From contig NC_063151.1 in NCBI RefSeq assembly GCF_020921035.1, positions 31,874,934-31,938,933 of the forward strand: a stretch of 64,000 bases of DNA. The letters are read 5' to 3'. This document shows positions 22,975 to 35,400 of the stretch, one piece after another (the first letter of the stretch is position 1; each line of letters opens with the position of its first letter). This stretch comes from Rhodamnia argentea. Its lineage: Eukaryota > Streptophyta > Magnoliopsida > Myrtales > Myrtaceae. The notes under the pieces are model-generated. The model saw nothing but the letters and a program-made list of their open reading frames with translations. It was not told the origin of the DNA and searched no databases. The position numbers and the translations under genes were made by a program.

Positions 22975-25020
22975 ATGGACATGGATGTGCAAACCTGCGG
23001 GCACTTACTCCAGTCCTGCACCACTCGGCTCTCCGTCCAAGAAGGCAAGCAGCTCCATCTTCTCTTCCTGAAGAAGGGTCTCTTGAACTGTGCCATCACG
23101 CTCGGAAACCGTCTCCTTCAGCTTTACGCCAAGTGCGGTCAAATGGATAATGCACGGCGACTGTTCGATGATATGCCTCAGAGGAATTGCTTCACTTGGA
23201 ACACGATGGTTGAAGGCTACATGAGGACGGGAGAGGCGGCTAAGTCTCTGGAGTTGTTTAATTACATGCCCTGCCGGAATGATTTCTCTTGGAACGTGGT
23301 GATTTCGGGTTTTGCCAAGAGGGGTGATCTTCGGACTGTTTCTTGTTTGTTTAATGCCATGCCCAGAAAGAATGCAGTTGCTTGGAATTCCATGATTCAT
23401 GGTTATGCCAAGAATGGGCATCCCAGGGAAGCCCTCAGGCTGTTTAAGGACATGAATTCGGATCCTTTTGAGAGAACGCAGAGTGATACTTTTGTTTTGG
23501 CCACTGTCATAGTTGCTTGTTCTGACCTGGAAGCTATGGATCGTGGCAAGCAGATTCATGCGCGTCTTCTTATTGATGGAGTGGCATTTGATTCAGTGTT
23601 GGCTAGTTCGTTGGTCAACTTGTACGGAAAATGTGGTGATTTGGATAGTGCAAAGCGTGTTTTAAGTAGCGTGGAGGAACCGGATGACTTCTCTCTGTCG
23701 GCATTGATTTCTGGGTATGCCAATTGTGGTAAAATGGATGAGGCCAGAAGGGTTTTCAGCAGTTTCAATAAATCATGTGTCATATCATGGAATTCACTGA
23801 TTGCAGGCCATGTAACTAATCATGAGGAAATGGAAGCTTTAGCACTGTTTAACCAGATGCGTGAAGGGGCCATCCGTGAGGACTCCTCTACATTAGCCAG
23901 TATTTTAAGTGCATGCAGCAGCTTAGGTATTCTGGCGCAAGGTAACCTAATGCATGCCCATGCTTTCAAGAGTGGTCTCCTTAACGAAGTGATTGTGGCA
24001 AGTGCTCTTATTGACATGTATTATAAATGTGGAAGCCTTAGGGATGCTTGCAATCTCTTTGGTGAGCTGGAAGTTCAGGACACAATATTACTTAATTCTA
24101 TGATCACAGTGTATTCTAACTGTGGAAGGGTCGATGACGCAAAAGAAATATTCAGGTCCATGTCAAAGAAAAGCTTGATATCATGGAATTCGATGCTAGT
24201 AGGTCTCAGTCGGAATGGTTGTCCTGTTGAAGCTTTAGATCTTTTCTGCGAGATGAATAGGCTGGGCTTGATGATGGATAAGTTCAGCTTTGCTAGTGTT
24301 CTCAGTTCCTGTGCTATTAGCTCCTCATTTGATCTAGGGGAACAAATTTTTGGAAGAACAATTGTCATTGGGCTCGAAAATGACCCCATTATTTCTACTT
24401 CCCTCGTCGACTTCTTCTGCAAGTGTGGTCATGTTGAAAAAGGGAGAAAAGTATTTGATGGAATGGTAAAAATTGACGAAGTTTCTTGTAATACCATGTT
24501 GATGGGTTATGCTACCAATGGCCATGGGATGAAAGCATTGAGTCTGTTTGAGGAGCTGAGGCATGCTGGTTTGAGACCGACTGATATTACCTTTACAGCA
24601 GTCCTGTCTGCATGTGATCATTGTGGTTTGGTCGAAGAGGGGTGGAAATGGTTATATGCGATGAAACTAAATTATGATGTCGATCCGAGGATTGAGCACT
24701 ACTCTTGTGTTATTGATCTTTTTGCACGGGCTGGTTACCTGAATGAGGCCATAGATCTGATAGAGCAAATGCCTTTTGATCCAGATGCGACAATGTGGTC
24801 ATCAGTGTTGAGAGGTTGTGTGGCTCATGGGAATAGAACTCTTGGGAAGAAAGTAGCGGAGCAAATTATCGAGCTTGATCCAGAGAATTCAGGTGCTTAT
24901 GTACAGTTATCTGGCATACTTGCTGACTTTGGGGATTGGGAAAGATCAGCAGAAGTTAGGCATATGATGAAGGAAAAGCAAGTAGGGAAAGATCCTGGTT
25001 GTAGTTGGGCTGACTGCTGA
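22975..25020 (+). CDS. Pentatricopeptide repeat protein, PLS-E class (At1g77010 type)
   Basis: This is an intronless gene of 681 residues. Tandem PPR motifs begin near residue 5 (CGHLLQSCTTRLSVQEGKQLH) and include FSWNVVISGFAKRGDLRTVS, DDFSLSALISGYANCGKMDEA and LISWNSMLVGLSRNGCPVEA. The C-terminal E motif (AYVQLSGILADFGDWERSAEV) is followed by the end GCSWADC, with no DYW domain. The match in length, register and C-terminus to remembered At1g77010 is very close. Its family members act in organelle RNA metabolism, and the Arabidopsis protein is annotated as mitochondrial. The visible N-terminus has no obvious cleavable presequence. A decayed partial copy lies 1.2 kb downstream. Confidence 0.95.
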   Translation: MDMDVQTCGHLLQSCTTRLSVQEGKQLHLLFLKKGLLNCAITLGNRLLQLYAKCGQMDNARRLFDDMPQRNCFTWNTMVEGYMRTGEAAKSLELFNYMPCRNDFSWNVVISGFAKRGDLRTVSCLFNAMPRKNAVAWNSMIHGYAKNGHPREALRLFKDMNSDPFERTQSDTFVLATVIVACSDLEAMDRGKQIHARLLIDGVAFDSVLASSLVNLYGKCGDLDSAKRVLSSVEEPDDFSLSALISGYANCGKMDEARRVFSSFNKSCVISWNSLIAGHVTNHEEMEALALFNQMREGAIREDSSTLASILSACSSLGILAQGNLMHAHAFKSGLLNEVIVASALIDMYYKCGSLRDACNLFGELEVQDTILLNSMITVYSNCGRVDDAKEIFRSMSKKSLISWNSMLVGLSRNGCPVEALDLFCEMNRLGLMMDKFSFASVLSSCAISSSFDLGEQIFGRTIVIGLENDPIISTSLVDFFCKCGHVEKGRKVFDGMVKIDEVSCNTMLMGYATNGHGMKALSLFEELRHAGLRPTDITFTAVLSACDHCGLVEEGWKWLYAMKLNYDVDPRIEHYSCVIDLFARAGYLNEAIDLIEQMPFDPDATMWSSVLRGCVAHGNRTLGKKVAEQIIELDPENSGAYVQLSGILADFGDWERSAEVRHMMKEKQVGKDPGCSWADC

Positions 25021-26200
25021 TCGCTGAATGGTAGATGTTAAAAGAGTCAGAAGCCTAAATATGGTACTTAATTCTTTTGTTTGTTTATTAGATTTGCTAT
25101 GGCTTGTCTTCATTATTAAATCGTGTTATGGTGGCTCTTCAAACTGATTATTGATGCTCATTTAATGTCAATAGGCTACTGATATCTCTGCGATGGGATG
25201 GTTGGATGGTAGTGAAGAGGGCTACTGGTATACATGAAGTTCGCGTCTTCAAACGTTATGTCTCAGAGATGGAGGAATATATGTCAAGCTTGGTAAACAT
25301 ATTGGACAGTAGGTAATAACTTTTCTTCCCTTGTTTCTCAAGATCATCCTGATGATTAAGATATATCTATTAGATGCAGATTTTAGACAGTGACAGATTT
25401 CTCTCTTTCTGCTGTTTTTTTTTTTTTTTCAAGTAAATGAATGCTTGGTACATCAAGCCAATTCCAATAACTATGAAACCCATAGATACAGAGGAATAAG
25501 CTAATCTTTTTTTTTTTATAAATTACATTGACCGGGAGATGTTAAAGCTGCATAGATTATTTGGATTGCACCTACTATAATCAACTAGGGAGAAAATATA
25601 GAATGAGCATGAGGCAATAATCCCATATTGACCCGAACCCACCCATATGCTTTCATTTTTAATAAAATTCCTGCTAGAAGCATACAAGTACTATAATGTG
25701 CCTCTCCATGGGTGTCTAGTAACTATGTATGTAAAGTTATAATCGGTAATTTAACAGCGTGACTCAAAAAGTGCGTGTTACATAATCATCCATTTAACTC
25801 ATATTATCAGGTGAAGGAATTTTCGAGAAAAGGCTGGATGATATGCCAGATTAAGTATGCATAGTGTTGGTGCACCGTCTTACTCTTCCAACCAGAAATC
25901 TTGTGCGCCCCTGAATTGTCTGATGTTGTGGGTTCCTCATTAGGTGAGCTCGTGTTAACCGTGTCTCTTACAAGAGTGTCACCAATATTTCAGCTTGCAT
26001 GCTCATGCTTCATTTTCCCCCGTTGGCGTAAATTAGTCAATAATCTATGCTCTGATTAATTGTTCCCATTATTTTAGGTTCCAAAAGCTAAGGCTCTTGG
26101 ACACGAGCATAACTTTGTAGCAAGCAGACCGCCACATCTCATGCATGATGGACCATCTAATAAGTAGTGCCAGTAAGCTATATTCTTTCAGCACCTGCAT
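25021..26200. other. 3' flank of the PPR gene
   Basis: This stretch probably contains the 3' UTR of the upstream PPR gene. There are poly-T runs near 25420 and 25510. No gene is seen. Confidence 0.4.
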
Positions 26201-26214
26201 GTAGTATACTGATA

Positions 26215-26640
26215 TGGATGGTAGGACTGGAACTGATGACTTTTCTCTATCAGCATTGATTTCTGCAAGATGAGTACGCTTGTCTTGATGATCAGTTTAA
26301 GCTTTGGTAGTGTTGAAATTGGCATATGACATTGATCCGAGGATATGGTCGTCTCCAATGAGATTGGCATCTAACATTGATCCAAAAATAGGGTCAATAA
26401 CTTCTATTGGGTGATCAATCTTTTTGGCCATGCTGGTCACCAATACGGAGCCATGGATCCTATGGAGCAAATAAATGCCTTTCGATGCAGGTGCATCAAT
26501 GGGGTCATCAGCTGCGGGAGGTTTGCGTGGCTCGTAGGAATGAAACTCTTGGGAAGAAGGTTGCGGAGGGAATGATCAACCTCAATGCGGACATTGGTGA
26601 CTGGGAAAGATCGGCCCAGGTATGTGAAGTATAACATAAA
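26215..26640 (+). pseudogene. Decayed, internally deleted copy of the neighbouring PPR gene
   Basis: Short blocks match the intact gene in the same order: 'gatgacttttctctatcagcattgatttct' corresponds to its DDFSLSALIS segment, 'gatcagtttaagctttggtagtgttg' to its DKFSFASVL segment, then sequences matching DVDPRIEH, VIDLFARAG, EQMPFDPDATMWSS, NRTLGKKVAE and DWERSAEV. The blocks are separated by deletions totalling well over 1 kb, and the reading frame is interrupted. It is a relic of a tandem duplication, or less likely an ectopic partial copy. It encodes at most a 75-residue frame and is not expected to work. Confidence 0.75.
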
Positions 26641-27474
26641 GAACGGAGAGGATTGTATGACATATCTTAAATTTCCATTGCTGTGCCATATGGTTGGGGA
26701 GTAGGGAGGCCCAAACTATGCAGTTTCATTTCTGATAAATGGCAAGCACCACCTAAATACACATGGTTACCGGGAAGAGACTCAACCGAATTTCGTATGA
26801 TTGTTTGGTTGTTTCCTGCTATACAGAACCTCTTGCCAATTCCGAGAGGACGATAAGGGACAACCGCCGGCCGGGGGGGGTGTGGTGTGCCAAGGACTTT
26901 TAATCCGATACCGAATTCTTCTCCAGACTCGTCCATTAACCGCGGAAGCTATGAAAGACTGGAGTGAAGTTGGACCCCATGGCACGATATCTCCATAGGT
27001 TGTAAACGTTGCAAAGGATCAAGACAGGGAAAAAGGAATTGGCGAGTGAAATGGATAGAGCAAATATTTGTGGACACAATCCGTTCTTCAGTCAAGTTTT
27101 TCTCGATGGTACATCACCGTCCAGTCTAGTGCAATGGATGATGACCCGGGGACCCCCATGGCGACATCAACGGCACTTTCCCATTGAATGTTTATCACTT
27201 TGTGGAGAGTTCAGGTTTTTTCTCTTGTGAGTGAAAGTCACATTCATGGAGAAATAGTCTATTCGAGGCATACTTATTGTTCACGCTGACCGAGTCCGTC
27301 ACCGTCACCTCATGAAGATACTAGCGAGGACTGCAGGTGGATTTGCGGGGACGAACCAAGACTTTGTTTTCATTAAAAATGGCCATAGAGTTGGATAGTT
27401 CAGGTTTAGCAATCAATGGAAAGAACCGAATGTATATCAAAGGGTGCTTGTCAATGAATGGAATTTGTTTTCAT
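26641..27474. other. Spacer
   Basis: No gene or repeat was recognised in this stretch of ordinary composition. Confidence 0.35.
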
Positions 27475-27477
27475 AGA

Positions 27478-27845
27478 AAATGACACAAATGGTGCTTAAA
27501 TTTTGATTTAATGTGCAATGTGATCCATAAATTTTTAATTTATTTGATGTGATTTTTGAATTTTAGCCCAATGAACAATATCGTTTTTAAAATTTAAATT
27601 TGTTTAATGTGCACCTTGAACTTTTGATACATGGTCAAACTAGCCCCTTTGACTATATGAAAATATTCAAATGTTGTTTCTGATTTTAAGTAAATTGAAT
27701 GATGAAATTAAATACTATCATAAGTCTCGGGACTGGTTTGAATATTTACCAAAAATCTATGGACCACATAGTACGAACTAAAAATTTAAGGATTATGTTG
27801 TGTATTGAATTGAAGTTCATTAATTATTTGTGTTATTATTGTTAT
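27478..27845. mobile_element. Fold-back element, family A (third copy)
   Basis: The left end has 'atgacacaaatggtgctta' and the right end, in reverse complement, 'aataacacaaataattaatgaactt'. The arms again carry 'ggtccttgaacttttaattt' phrases in mirrored orientation. It lies just upstream of the BCKDH E1-alpha gene and is non-coding. The target duplication is unclear. Confidence 0.5.
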
Positions 27846-28096
27846 TATTATTTTTCTTTTTTGATATTGCGTCAACGCAAAGACGACGACAAAAATGAGG
27901 ACAGTGATGAGTTGGCAGTGGGGTCAACTTCACCTAAGATGGGAACAAACGATGTGTCACATCTGGCAATTAAAAGGGCCATATCATCTTCACAAGCACG
28001 CCCCAGATTGATTATTGCCATCCCCACATCGATCTCCTTCTCTGTTTCTCTTTGAAAGAATCTACATCTCCTCCTCCTCCTCCTCTCGTGATTCTG

Positions 28097-31000
28097 ATGG
28101 CAACTTGGTTCAGGAGAACCAGAGCAGTTTCTCATCACCTCAGAAGAAACGACAAGTGCCCATCATCATCCTCATCCCCCCGTGCAATTCTTGATCTCCA
28201 GGGTGCGTCTGCGCCTGTAATGCAACCTCCTATGAGTGTTCGAATCAGACGCGCAACCGACGGGATCTCGCCAGCCAGACTCCCGATCTTCTCGGCCAAA
28301 CGCTTCGAGTCCACCAGAGCTGAGAAGCATCTCCAGTTATTGCAAGAAGCAGAAGCAGTAGAAGATGATCTCGATGACGACAACGACGATGATGACGATG
28401 CTCAGGTATGATTCACGTGGGGGGCTTTTGGAATTTTCTTGTGGGGACGTGCGAAGAGGTCCCGGCGACTGTTGGTCCGTCGTCCACTCTCCTCCTTGTT
28501 AAGGCCTACTTAATGGTCCAACTTAAATCACTAAAACAAACTAAATTGCAACCTTAATCTCCAAAGTTTGGGGCACCTCTATCTTTGGACTTTTTTTTTT
28601 TCTTGGGTCGGAACTTTTGGGCCTGTTAAAATACTCATCTTTCACGTGGCATCAAGCTATTTCTCTCTCCAATCATTAGGAAAATTTAAAGATTTAACTT
28701 GAGAGTTGCGACTGGGCTTCCCCGGCTCGTTCACCGTTTGGGCCTGATTGAAATCATTTCAAGCCCACTTGGTCCAGCCCAGTGGGCCTAAAAGGTCAAC
28801 GGTTATTCGCTCAATATATCCTTAAAGTCGACAGAGAATGCAAATTCTGCTTCTTTTTGTTGATCGCTAGCATGGGACTGCAGGTCTTGGATTTCCCGGG
28901 CGGAAAGGTTGCATTTACCTCCAAAATGCAATTCATATCGGAGTCGTCCGAGAAGAGAGTACCGTGTTATCGAGTGCTCGATGACTATGGACAGCCAATT
29001 GAGTATGATTGCTCTGCCCAGGTACCTTCAACTTTATGAAGGGACATTGAACTTATATTGGAATGAATATAACTCACATTGGTCTAACTCGCATCAATTG
29101 GTTCCCCGGTCTGATTCAAATCCTATAAGTTCGTGTCACGTCTGTAAATTTGATGATTTATTCATCTGTCCATCCTAACTAGGTGAATGAGGAACTCGCC
29201 GTGAAAATGTATACAGATATGGTCACCCTGCAGATCATGGATGCCATTTTCTATGAAGCACAAAGGCAAGGTCGGATATCGTTCTACCTCACATCGATGG
29301 GGGAAGAAGCTATCAACATAGCATCTGCAGCTGCCCTTACGGATGATGACGTCGTCTTGCCTCAGGTATGTTTTCTATTTTTCATGAAGGAAACGTAGAC
29401 ACATGCAAAGTGCTCATGTACATGTCCATGTCCATGTCCATGGATTGTGTCGTTGTATACGTCTGTTGCAAAATCAGTTTTGAGATAACGTAGTTAGTCT
29501 TGATTCGGCGACCAAACAGAGGGATGCTCTAACGTTTCGTTCGAGCATATTGGATAAGAGCGGTACCAGAATTTTTAGCTATTGTTAACTCATGATGGTA
29601 ATTGACGTTGAATGACTCTGGTTTATGCTACAGTACAGAGAACATGGTGTCTTACTGTGGCGCGGTTTCACGTTACAAGAGTTTGCTAACCAGTGTTTCG
29701 GTAACAAGGTCGACTATGGAAAAGGTCGACAGATGCCAATTCATTATGGATCTAATAAGCACAATTATTTCACCGTGTCGTCGCCAATCGCGTGAGGCTC
29801 CAGCTCTATTTGTTTTCATTTGAATTCTTCATGGATCTCTCTCAAATTACATCACTTGTCAATATGATTTCCCAACATGGCATGCAATTATTTCTTCTCC
29901 AGAACTCAACTTCCTCAGGCTGTTGGTGCGGCATATTCTCTTAAGATGGATAAGAGAAGTGCATGTGTGGCTGCATATTTTGGTGATGGCGGCACTAGCG
30001 AGGTTATTAGCGCACATTCTGTTTATATATTTTCTGTTTCTATTGTTGGATGAGAGCTGCTGAATCGAGCATTCCTTTCAGGGAGATTTCCATGCTGGCT
30101 TGAACTTTGCAGCGGTCATGGAAGCCCCGGTCATCTTCATCTGTCGAAATAACGGATGGGCGATCAGTACCCACATAAGAGAACAATTTCGAAGTACTCA
30201 TCTTGCACTCTTGCTGTATTTTACATACTGATATTAGGTTTGACGTGCGATCGCAATTTCTCTAAGTTAATACACCTTTAACTTAGAAATCATACGTAAC
30301 AAAAAGCTCTGAATTGGCTATGTGTTATGGCTTCGATAGAGAACATATCTTGTTGTTGTGTATTTTCAGGTGACGGCATTGTTGTAAGGGGCCAAGCATA
30401 TGGAATCCGTAGTATTCGAGTGGATGGTAACGACGCTCTCGCTGTTTATTCAGCGGTACGTGAAGCTCGTGAAATGGCAATCAAGGATCAAAAGCCTATA
30501 TTAATTGAGGTAGGACTAATTCTGTGCAATCGGTCTCACTCTTTTTTCATTGACTCTACGAATTGTGATGCATTAGAAAGATATGATCAACTTTAAGTAA
30601 ATCATTCGCTCATGAATAGAGGTTTAAAGCTGGTATGTTCTTCCTCTCAGAGTCATAATTTTCAGTGCAAACTGTTGTAGCAATGTCAAGTTGAGAATTC
30701 TGCTAAATCTATGCTTTTATTTATCGACAGGTTTTAACTTACCGAGTAGGACACCACTCCACATCAGACGATTCGACAAAGTATCGACCCATGGACGAAA
30801 TCGAGTACTGGAAAATGTCGCGAAACCCTGTAAACAGATTCAGAAAATGGGTTGAAAGGAACATGTGGTGGGACGACAAAAGGGAGGCCGAGCTTCGAAA
30901 CAACATTAGAACTCAGGTAAAATTTGCCTTGGCCTCATTCTATAAATATCTTTCGGCAAGATCATTTTCAATGCTCGCTCACATAGTGGCCGACATCGAC

Positions 31001-31199
31001 AACTTCTGTAACGTAATTTTCCTCTTGATAGGTTCTCCAAGCAATTCAGACTGCAGAGAAGTATGAGAAACCTCCATTATCAGAATTGTTCAGGGATGTG
31101 TACGAGACTCCTCCATCGAATCTTCATGAGCAAGAGAGTCAACTCAGAGAGACCATCAAAAGACACCCAAAGGACTATCCACTTGATGTCCCTGTGTAG
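28097..31199 (+). CDS. BCKDHA: Branched-chain 2-oxoacid dehydrogenase E1 component, alpha subunit, mitochondrial
   Basis: There are nine exons: 28097-28405, 28884-29021, 29183-29365, 29634-29791, 29903-30002, 30082-30193, 30370-30509, 30731-30916 and 31032-31199, giving 497 residues. With the beta subunit it forms the thiamine-diphosphate E1 that decarboxylates the keto acids of Leu, Ile and Val. Residues 1-40 are Arg/Ser-rich, like a mitochondrial presequence. Residues 87-103 are an acidic run ([14 protein letters not shown]). The conserved body starts at VLDFPGGKV. The thiamine-diphosphate motif GDGGTSEGD...CRNN spans about residues 290-320. The regulatory loop [16 protein letters not shown] is present with its serines. 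The first ATG of the frame is 28097. The segment IEYDCSAQ at the exon 2 end differs from the form I remember in other plants. Confidence 0.95.
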
Positions 31200-32480
31200 A
31201 TGGACTTACAATTATGCAAGAAAAGAATCTGTCTCTGAAGCAAGGCTTCTGTAATTAGAAACCCGAGATTAATATGATCACCGTTTAAAATTGATATACA
31301 GTGACAACTATTACATGCTTCTGATCGAATTAAGCGATGGCAAAATTTGGCATGTGATGCTGAATAGTCGAGAGAGGGGGTTAGGGATAAGGGTTAGGGA
31401 GGTGGATAGAGTGAGTTGCGCGATCAAGGAACATGAACCTTTGCTCAGGTGCACGAGTCGTCATCAAGCAAGGGTTGGACCCTCGCCCGACGAGTTGTTA
31501 TCGTAGGCGAGCGTCTCTGCGGCTTACCCTTTTCGTGGTGTTGCCGACATCGCCTTCCAACCTCTCTCTCTCTCTCTCCGCTCGACTGATGTTTGTACAG
31601 ATTTAAACCATCTCACGCTTTTGAAGGCTGTATCCCCGTATCATATTTCCGCGATTTTCATTATCGACTCTGGATACAAATGGCGATGAGGCGAATAGCT
31701 CATAGGGTTGATTTATGCTTAGCATCTTCTAGCAATCTTAGCTACAAGTTTATATGTTTAGTCAATTATAAGGTCAGGGCCAAGTCAAAGTCCCGGACCG
31801 AACCGACTTAAAAGGCTTACGGGCGGTTTCACTGGCCTCCGCGCTCGCGCCCCGGAGTCGTCGAGAAGAAAATGTACTGATCTACGTAAAAGGAAGAGAG
31901 AATATTAGCCTCACGTATTTGGCTGTATAGTATGAGGAAATGTGGTAAGAGTCCTCGCGCATCTGGTCACGACATCAGACAGAATCCAGGCACTGACATT
32001 GGTGTTAATGGCCACCCAGAAAAGGTTATGAAGATGGTTTGAGGACTCTTGTAATTAAAGGTAGTCAAACATCTACCGCCATTGTGCGCCTCGTAACCTT
32101 CCCCGGTTAACTATGTCGACGGCCACCATTCTTAACTTCTTATGGACAATGATCCGAATATTCAGTAGCATCTCTTCTGAAAATCCTACGAATCTTCCTC
32201 GTCCCTCCAAGGTGAGCACCCAAGGGAAAAGACTCAATTGAAAGAAAATGGAAGAGTGGACATTTTCCTTTTGTTTGATCGAACTCATTCGATTACCAAT
32301 CTTAGTTTCCACTCATAATCCTCGTCCCTTCATCTACTCATTCCATAAGCTGAATTTCTCTGTCCTATATATTCTGTTATCTGTTAACCCAAGGTCCTGT
32401 ATGAACTTAGATATTCGTAGGTCGTTGGATATCTTCCATATCGGGTTTACTTTCGAGTGATCGCCGAGCAACTGCGTCCC
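31200..32480. other. Intergenic region upstream of the kinase gene
   Basis: No full gene is seen. A CT repeat lies at about 31563-31578. At 32115-32210 there is a short open frame on the plus strand (starting MSTATILNF) that ends in a good splice donor (CCAAG|GTGAGC). It could be a leader exon of the kinase gene or a decayed fragment; I could not decide. Confidence 0.3.
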
Positions 32481-35400
32481 ATGGAGACTCCTCCTTCTCC
32501 ATCCTATGTTATCATCGCGTATGACGCTACGAAAGTAATCAGTGAGGACGACTTTGGGGTGACGCTCAACAGCGTGCAAACGAGAGGCGACATTCTTCGA
32601 GGAGGCGACACCATCGTCGTGCTTGGGGTGCTACATAAGGTGCCACACCCTAGTAAGTATCGACGTATCGTGTTATTGGGTTGCGATTACTTCAGTGCTG
32701 CGTTTAACAAACTAGAAAGTCCATCAACGTTCAAAGTTTGATTTGCTTTGGACGCTTTTATTAGTCTTTTGACTTCATCGTTCTTATTTTTTGGAGTGTA
32801 TCGTCAATACTTAGAGAAAGGTCAAGTTCTTTTCATCAGCAGAAGAAAAATTCAACATTCCCTATAAATTTATGATTGAGGATGTATTATTTTCCTTTGC
32901 ATAGTGGGGTATCACATTTTAGCCAGATCCGATGTTTCATCGATTCGTGCAATGGAGGAAGAAGTCTCCAAGAAGATTGACTCTTTTGAAAACATGTTAT
33001 TGCAGAGTGCTGAGAAGTGTGAAGACCAAGGGGTAATATCTTTTCAACTGTGTATAGCCGAATTGATGTTATGTAACTTCATATTTCTGCCTTTTTTTTT
33101 AAAATTAGAGCTCTAGGGTTTGAGCTTAGGATTTAGAGTTTTAGGGTTTGAGGGTTTAGGTGAAGGGAGCAAAGAGAACATCACATTGTTCTCCATTACA
33201 TGCATAGATATTCAAAGAGATAAAGCTAATCATTCTTCCCATGTACTTTTTGTAATTCAGGTAAGTTTTGAGATCAAAATAACAGTAGGAGACCCACTTA
33301 AGCACGTGATTCTCCAAGAGGCCATAACCTGCAATGCAACTTGGGTCATTCTTGACAGGTATATCTAACGCTACTTTTAAATCTTGTGAATTCATCATCT
33401 CCTGGCGCGTAAATGTCCGAATGTTTTTCTTGGATAAAAGGTTTTCACATTGGCCTAGCAATGTAGTCATGAGGATACCATATTGTGGTTGATAATCCTG
33501 ACAGGCACTTAAGACGGGACTTGAGGTTTTACCAAAAACATATACCTTGCAAAGTTGCACTGGTTCAAGATAGTCTGTCGGTGGAAATTTTGAGGACTGA
33601 AACCGCGATCGAGACGAACTCGATCGAGCCCAAGTCGTTCTACACTATTACTAAGTCCGTACTGTCAGTTGCTAGACATGTCGCGGAGATCACCGAGCAA
33701 CCCGACATCTCCCACGGGACTGAATCCTCGTCCAATGATGCTATACAAGGCTCTGACATGCTCAATACCGACACGACTTCATCTGAAATGGGTAATTTCC
33801 CATTATTCTTTTGTAATATGTTTATTTTAGATTACGTCTAATCTTTGATTATAGGGTAAGTTTGCTCAACCTGTTTTAAGTAGTTGATTGTTGCTGGATG
33901 TAAATTCACTTGAGATAAGATAATTGTTCGTTTTCTCTTTTTGTGGGTGATTCAGGAAGGCCGACTAAAGAGGAGAACAATATCATCTCGATCTATCAAG
34001 GCATCCGGAAAAAGACCACCCCTAAGCGAAGATTCTCCGAAGCGCCGATCCTTTGTGCAAGGTGTGGCACGCGGACCAAACCATATATCAAGGATTCTAT
34101 GCCTTTCAACTTCAACGAGATACAGCTCGCAACCAAGGATTTCTCTAAGGATAACTTGGTCGGAGAAGGTGGGTATGGTTACGTCTACAAGGGCGTGCTC
34201 AACGACGGTCAGGTGATTGCGGCGAAGGTGCGGAAGGAGGCCAGTGCGCAAGGGTTCATGGAGTTCAATTCCGAGATACACGTGCTGAGTTTCGTGCGCC
34301 ACAAGAACATTGTGATGCTGTTGGGCTACTGTTGCAAGGAGAACCTCAATGTGCTGGTGTATGAATTCATCTGCAACAAATCCCTTGACTGGCATTTATT
34401 TGGTAATTGATGTTTCCTTAATTTGAAACCTAAACCAAACTTCAATTTATCAATCTTGCTGGTCATGGGTTCTGATAATTACTTGAGAAGTGCCTTTTTC
34501 GTAGACAATCCAACAAGTGTCTTAGAGTGGCACCGGCGACACGCGATAGCCATCGGAACGGCAAAAGGTCTGCGCTTTCTACACGAAGAGTGCCGCGGCG
34601 GCCCGATAATCCATCGCGACATGCGACCCAGTAACATATTGCTCACGCACGAGTTCGTGCCCATGGTAACTATAAGCCAATTCGAGTTTGTTCCTATTCA
34701 CCAAATTAAATCCATGCCTTTGCAATGTTCTAGGTGAATCATACGTTTCTGGGTCTGATTGAACTTCCTGGTTTCACACAGCTAGGAGACTTTGGCCTAG
34801 CTAAGTGGAAAACAAGTGATGATCCAGAGCACACCAGGATTCTTGGAACTTTAGGGTGAGGATGAATTTGTCATTTGAGTGGATTATTAGAGAAAGAGTT
34901 GCGCGTTTTTATACTTAGTTTCTAGTTTAAAGCTAAGATTTTTTTTGCTGAAATTTGCAGGTACTTGGCACCAGAATATGCAGAGAATGGTACGGTTTCG
35001 ATAAGAACAGATGTGTATGCATTTGGGATGGTTCTCTTACAACTCATGTCCGGGCGCAAGGTAGTTGACCCTAAGAGGGACGAGCCATATCAGTCTCTGA
35101 GACAGTGGGTAATGTTCATTCATTAATCAGGTCTTCAAGCTTTCGAGCAACGTTTAATTTAATTTGGTCCTAACATTTTATGCATCTTCCGGCCGGTCTT
35201 CTCCCCCCTTATAAATTCTTTTATCTATCGAGTGGTGTCGCAGGCGGAGCCACTCCTCGATGAGATGAAACTGCAGGAGCTTGTCGATGAACGGATCGGC
35301 GAGTCGCACGACCCATACGAGCTCTACCGCATGGCTAAAGCGACGCGCTTGTGCCTGAAAAGGAATCCCGAGCAACGACCCTCGATGGGAGAGGTAATCT

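Noticed and set aside
29415-29441. Tandem 'catgtc' units in intron 3 of the BCKDH gene
   Set aside because: Four short units only; ordinary microsatellite.
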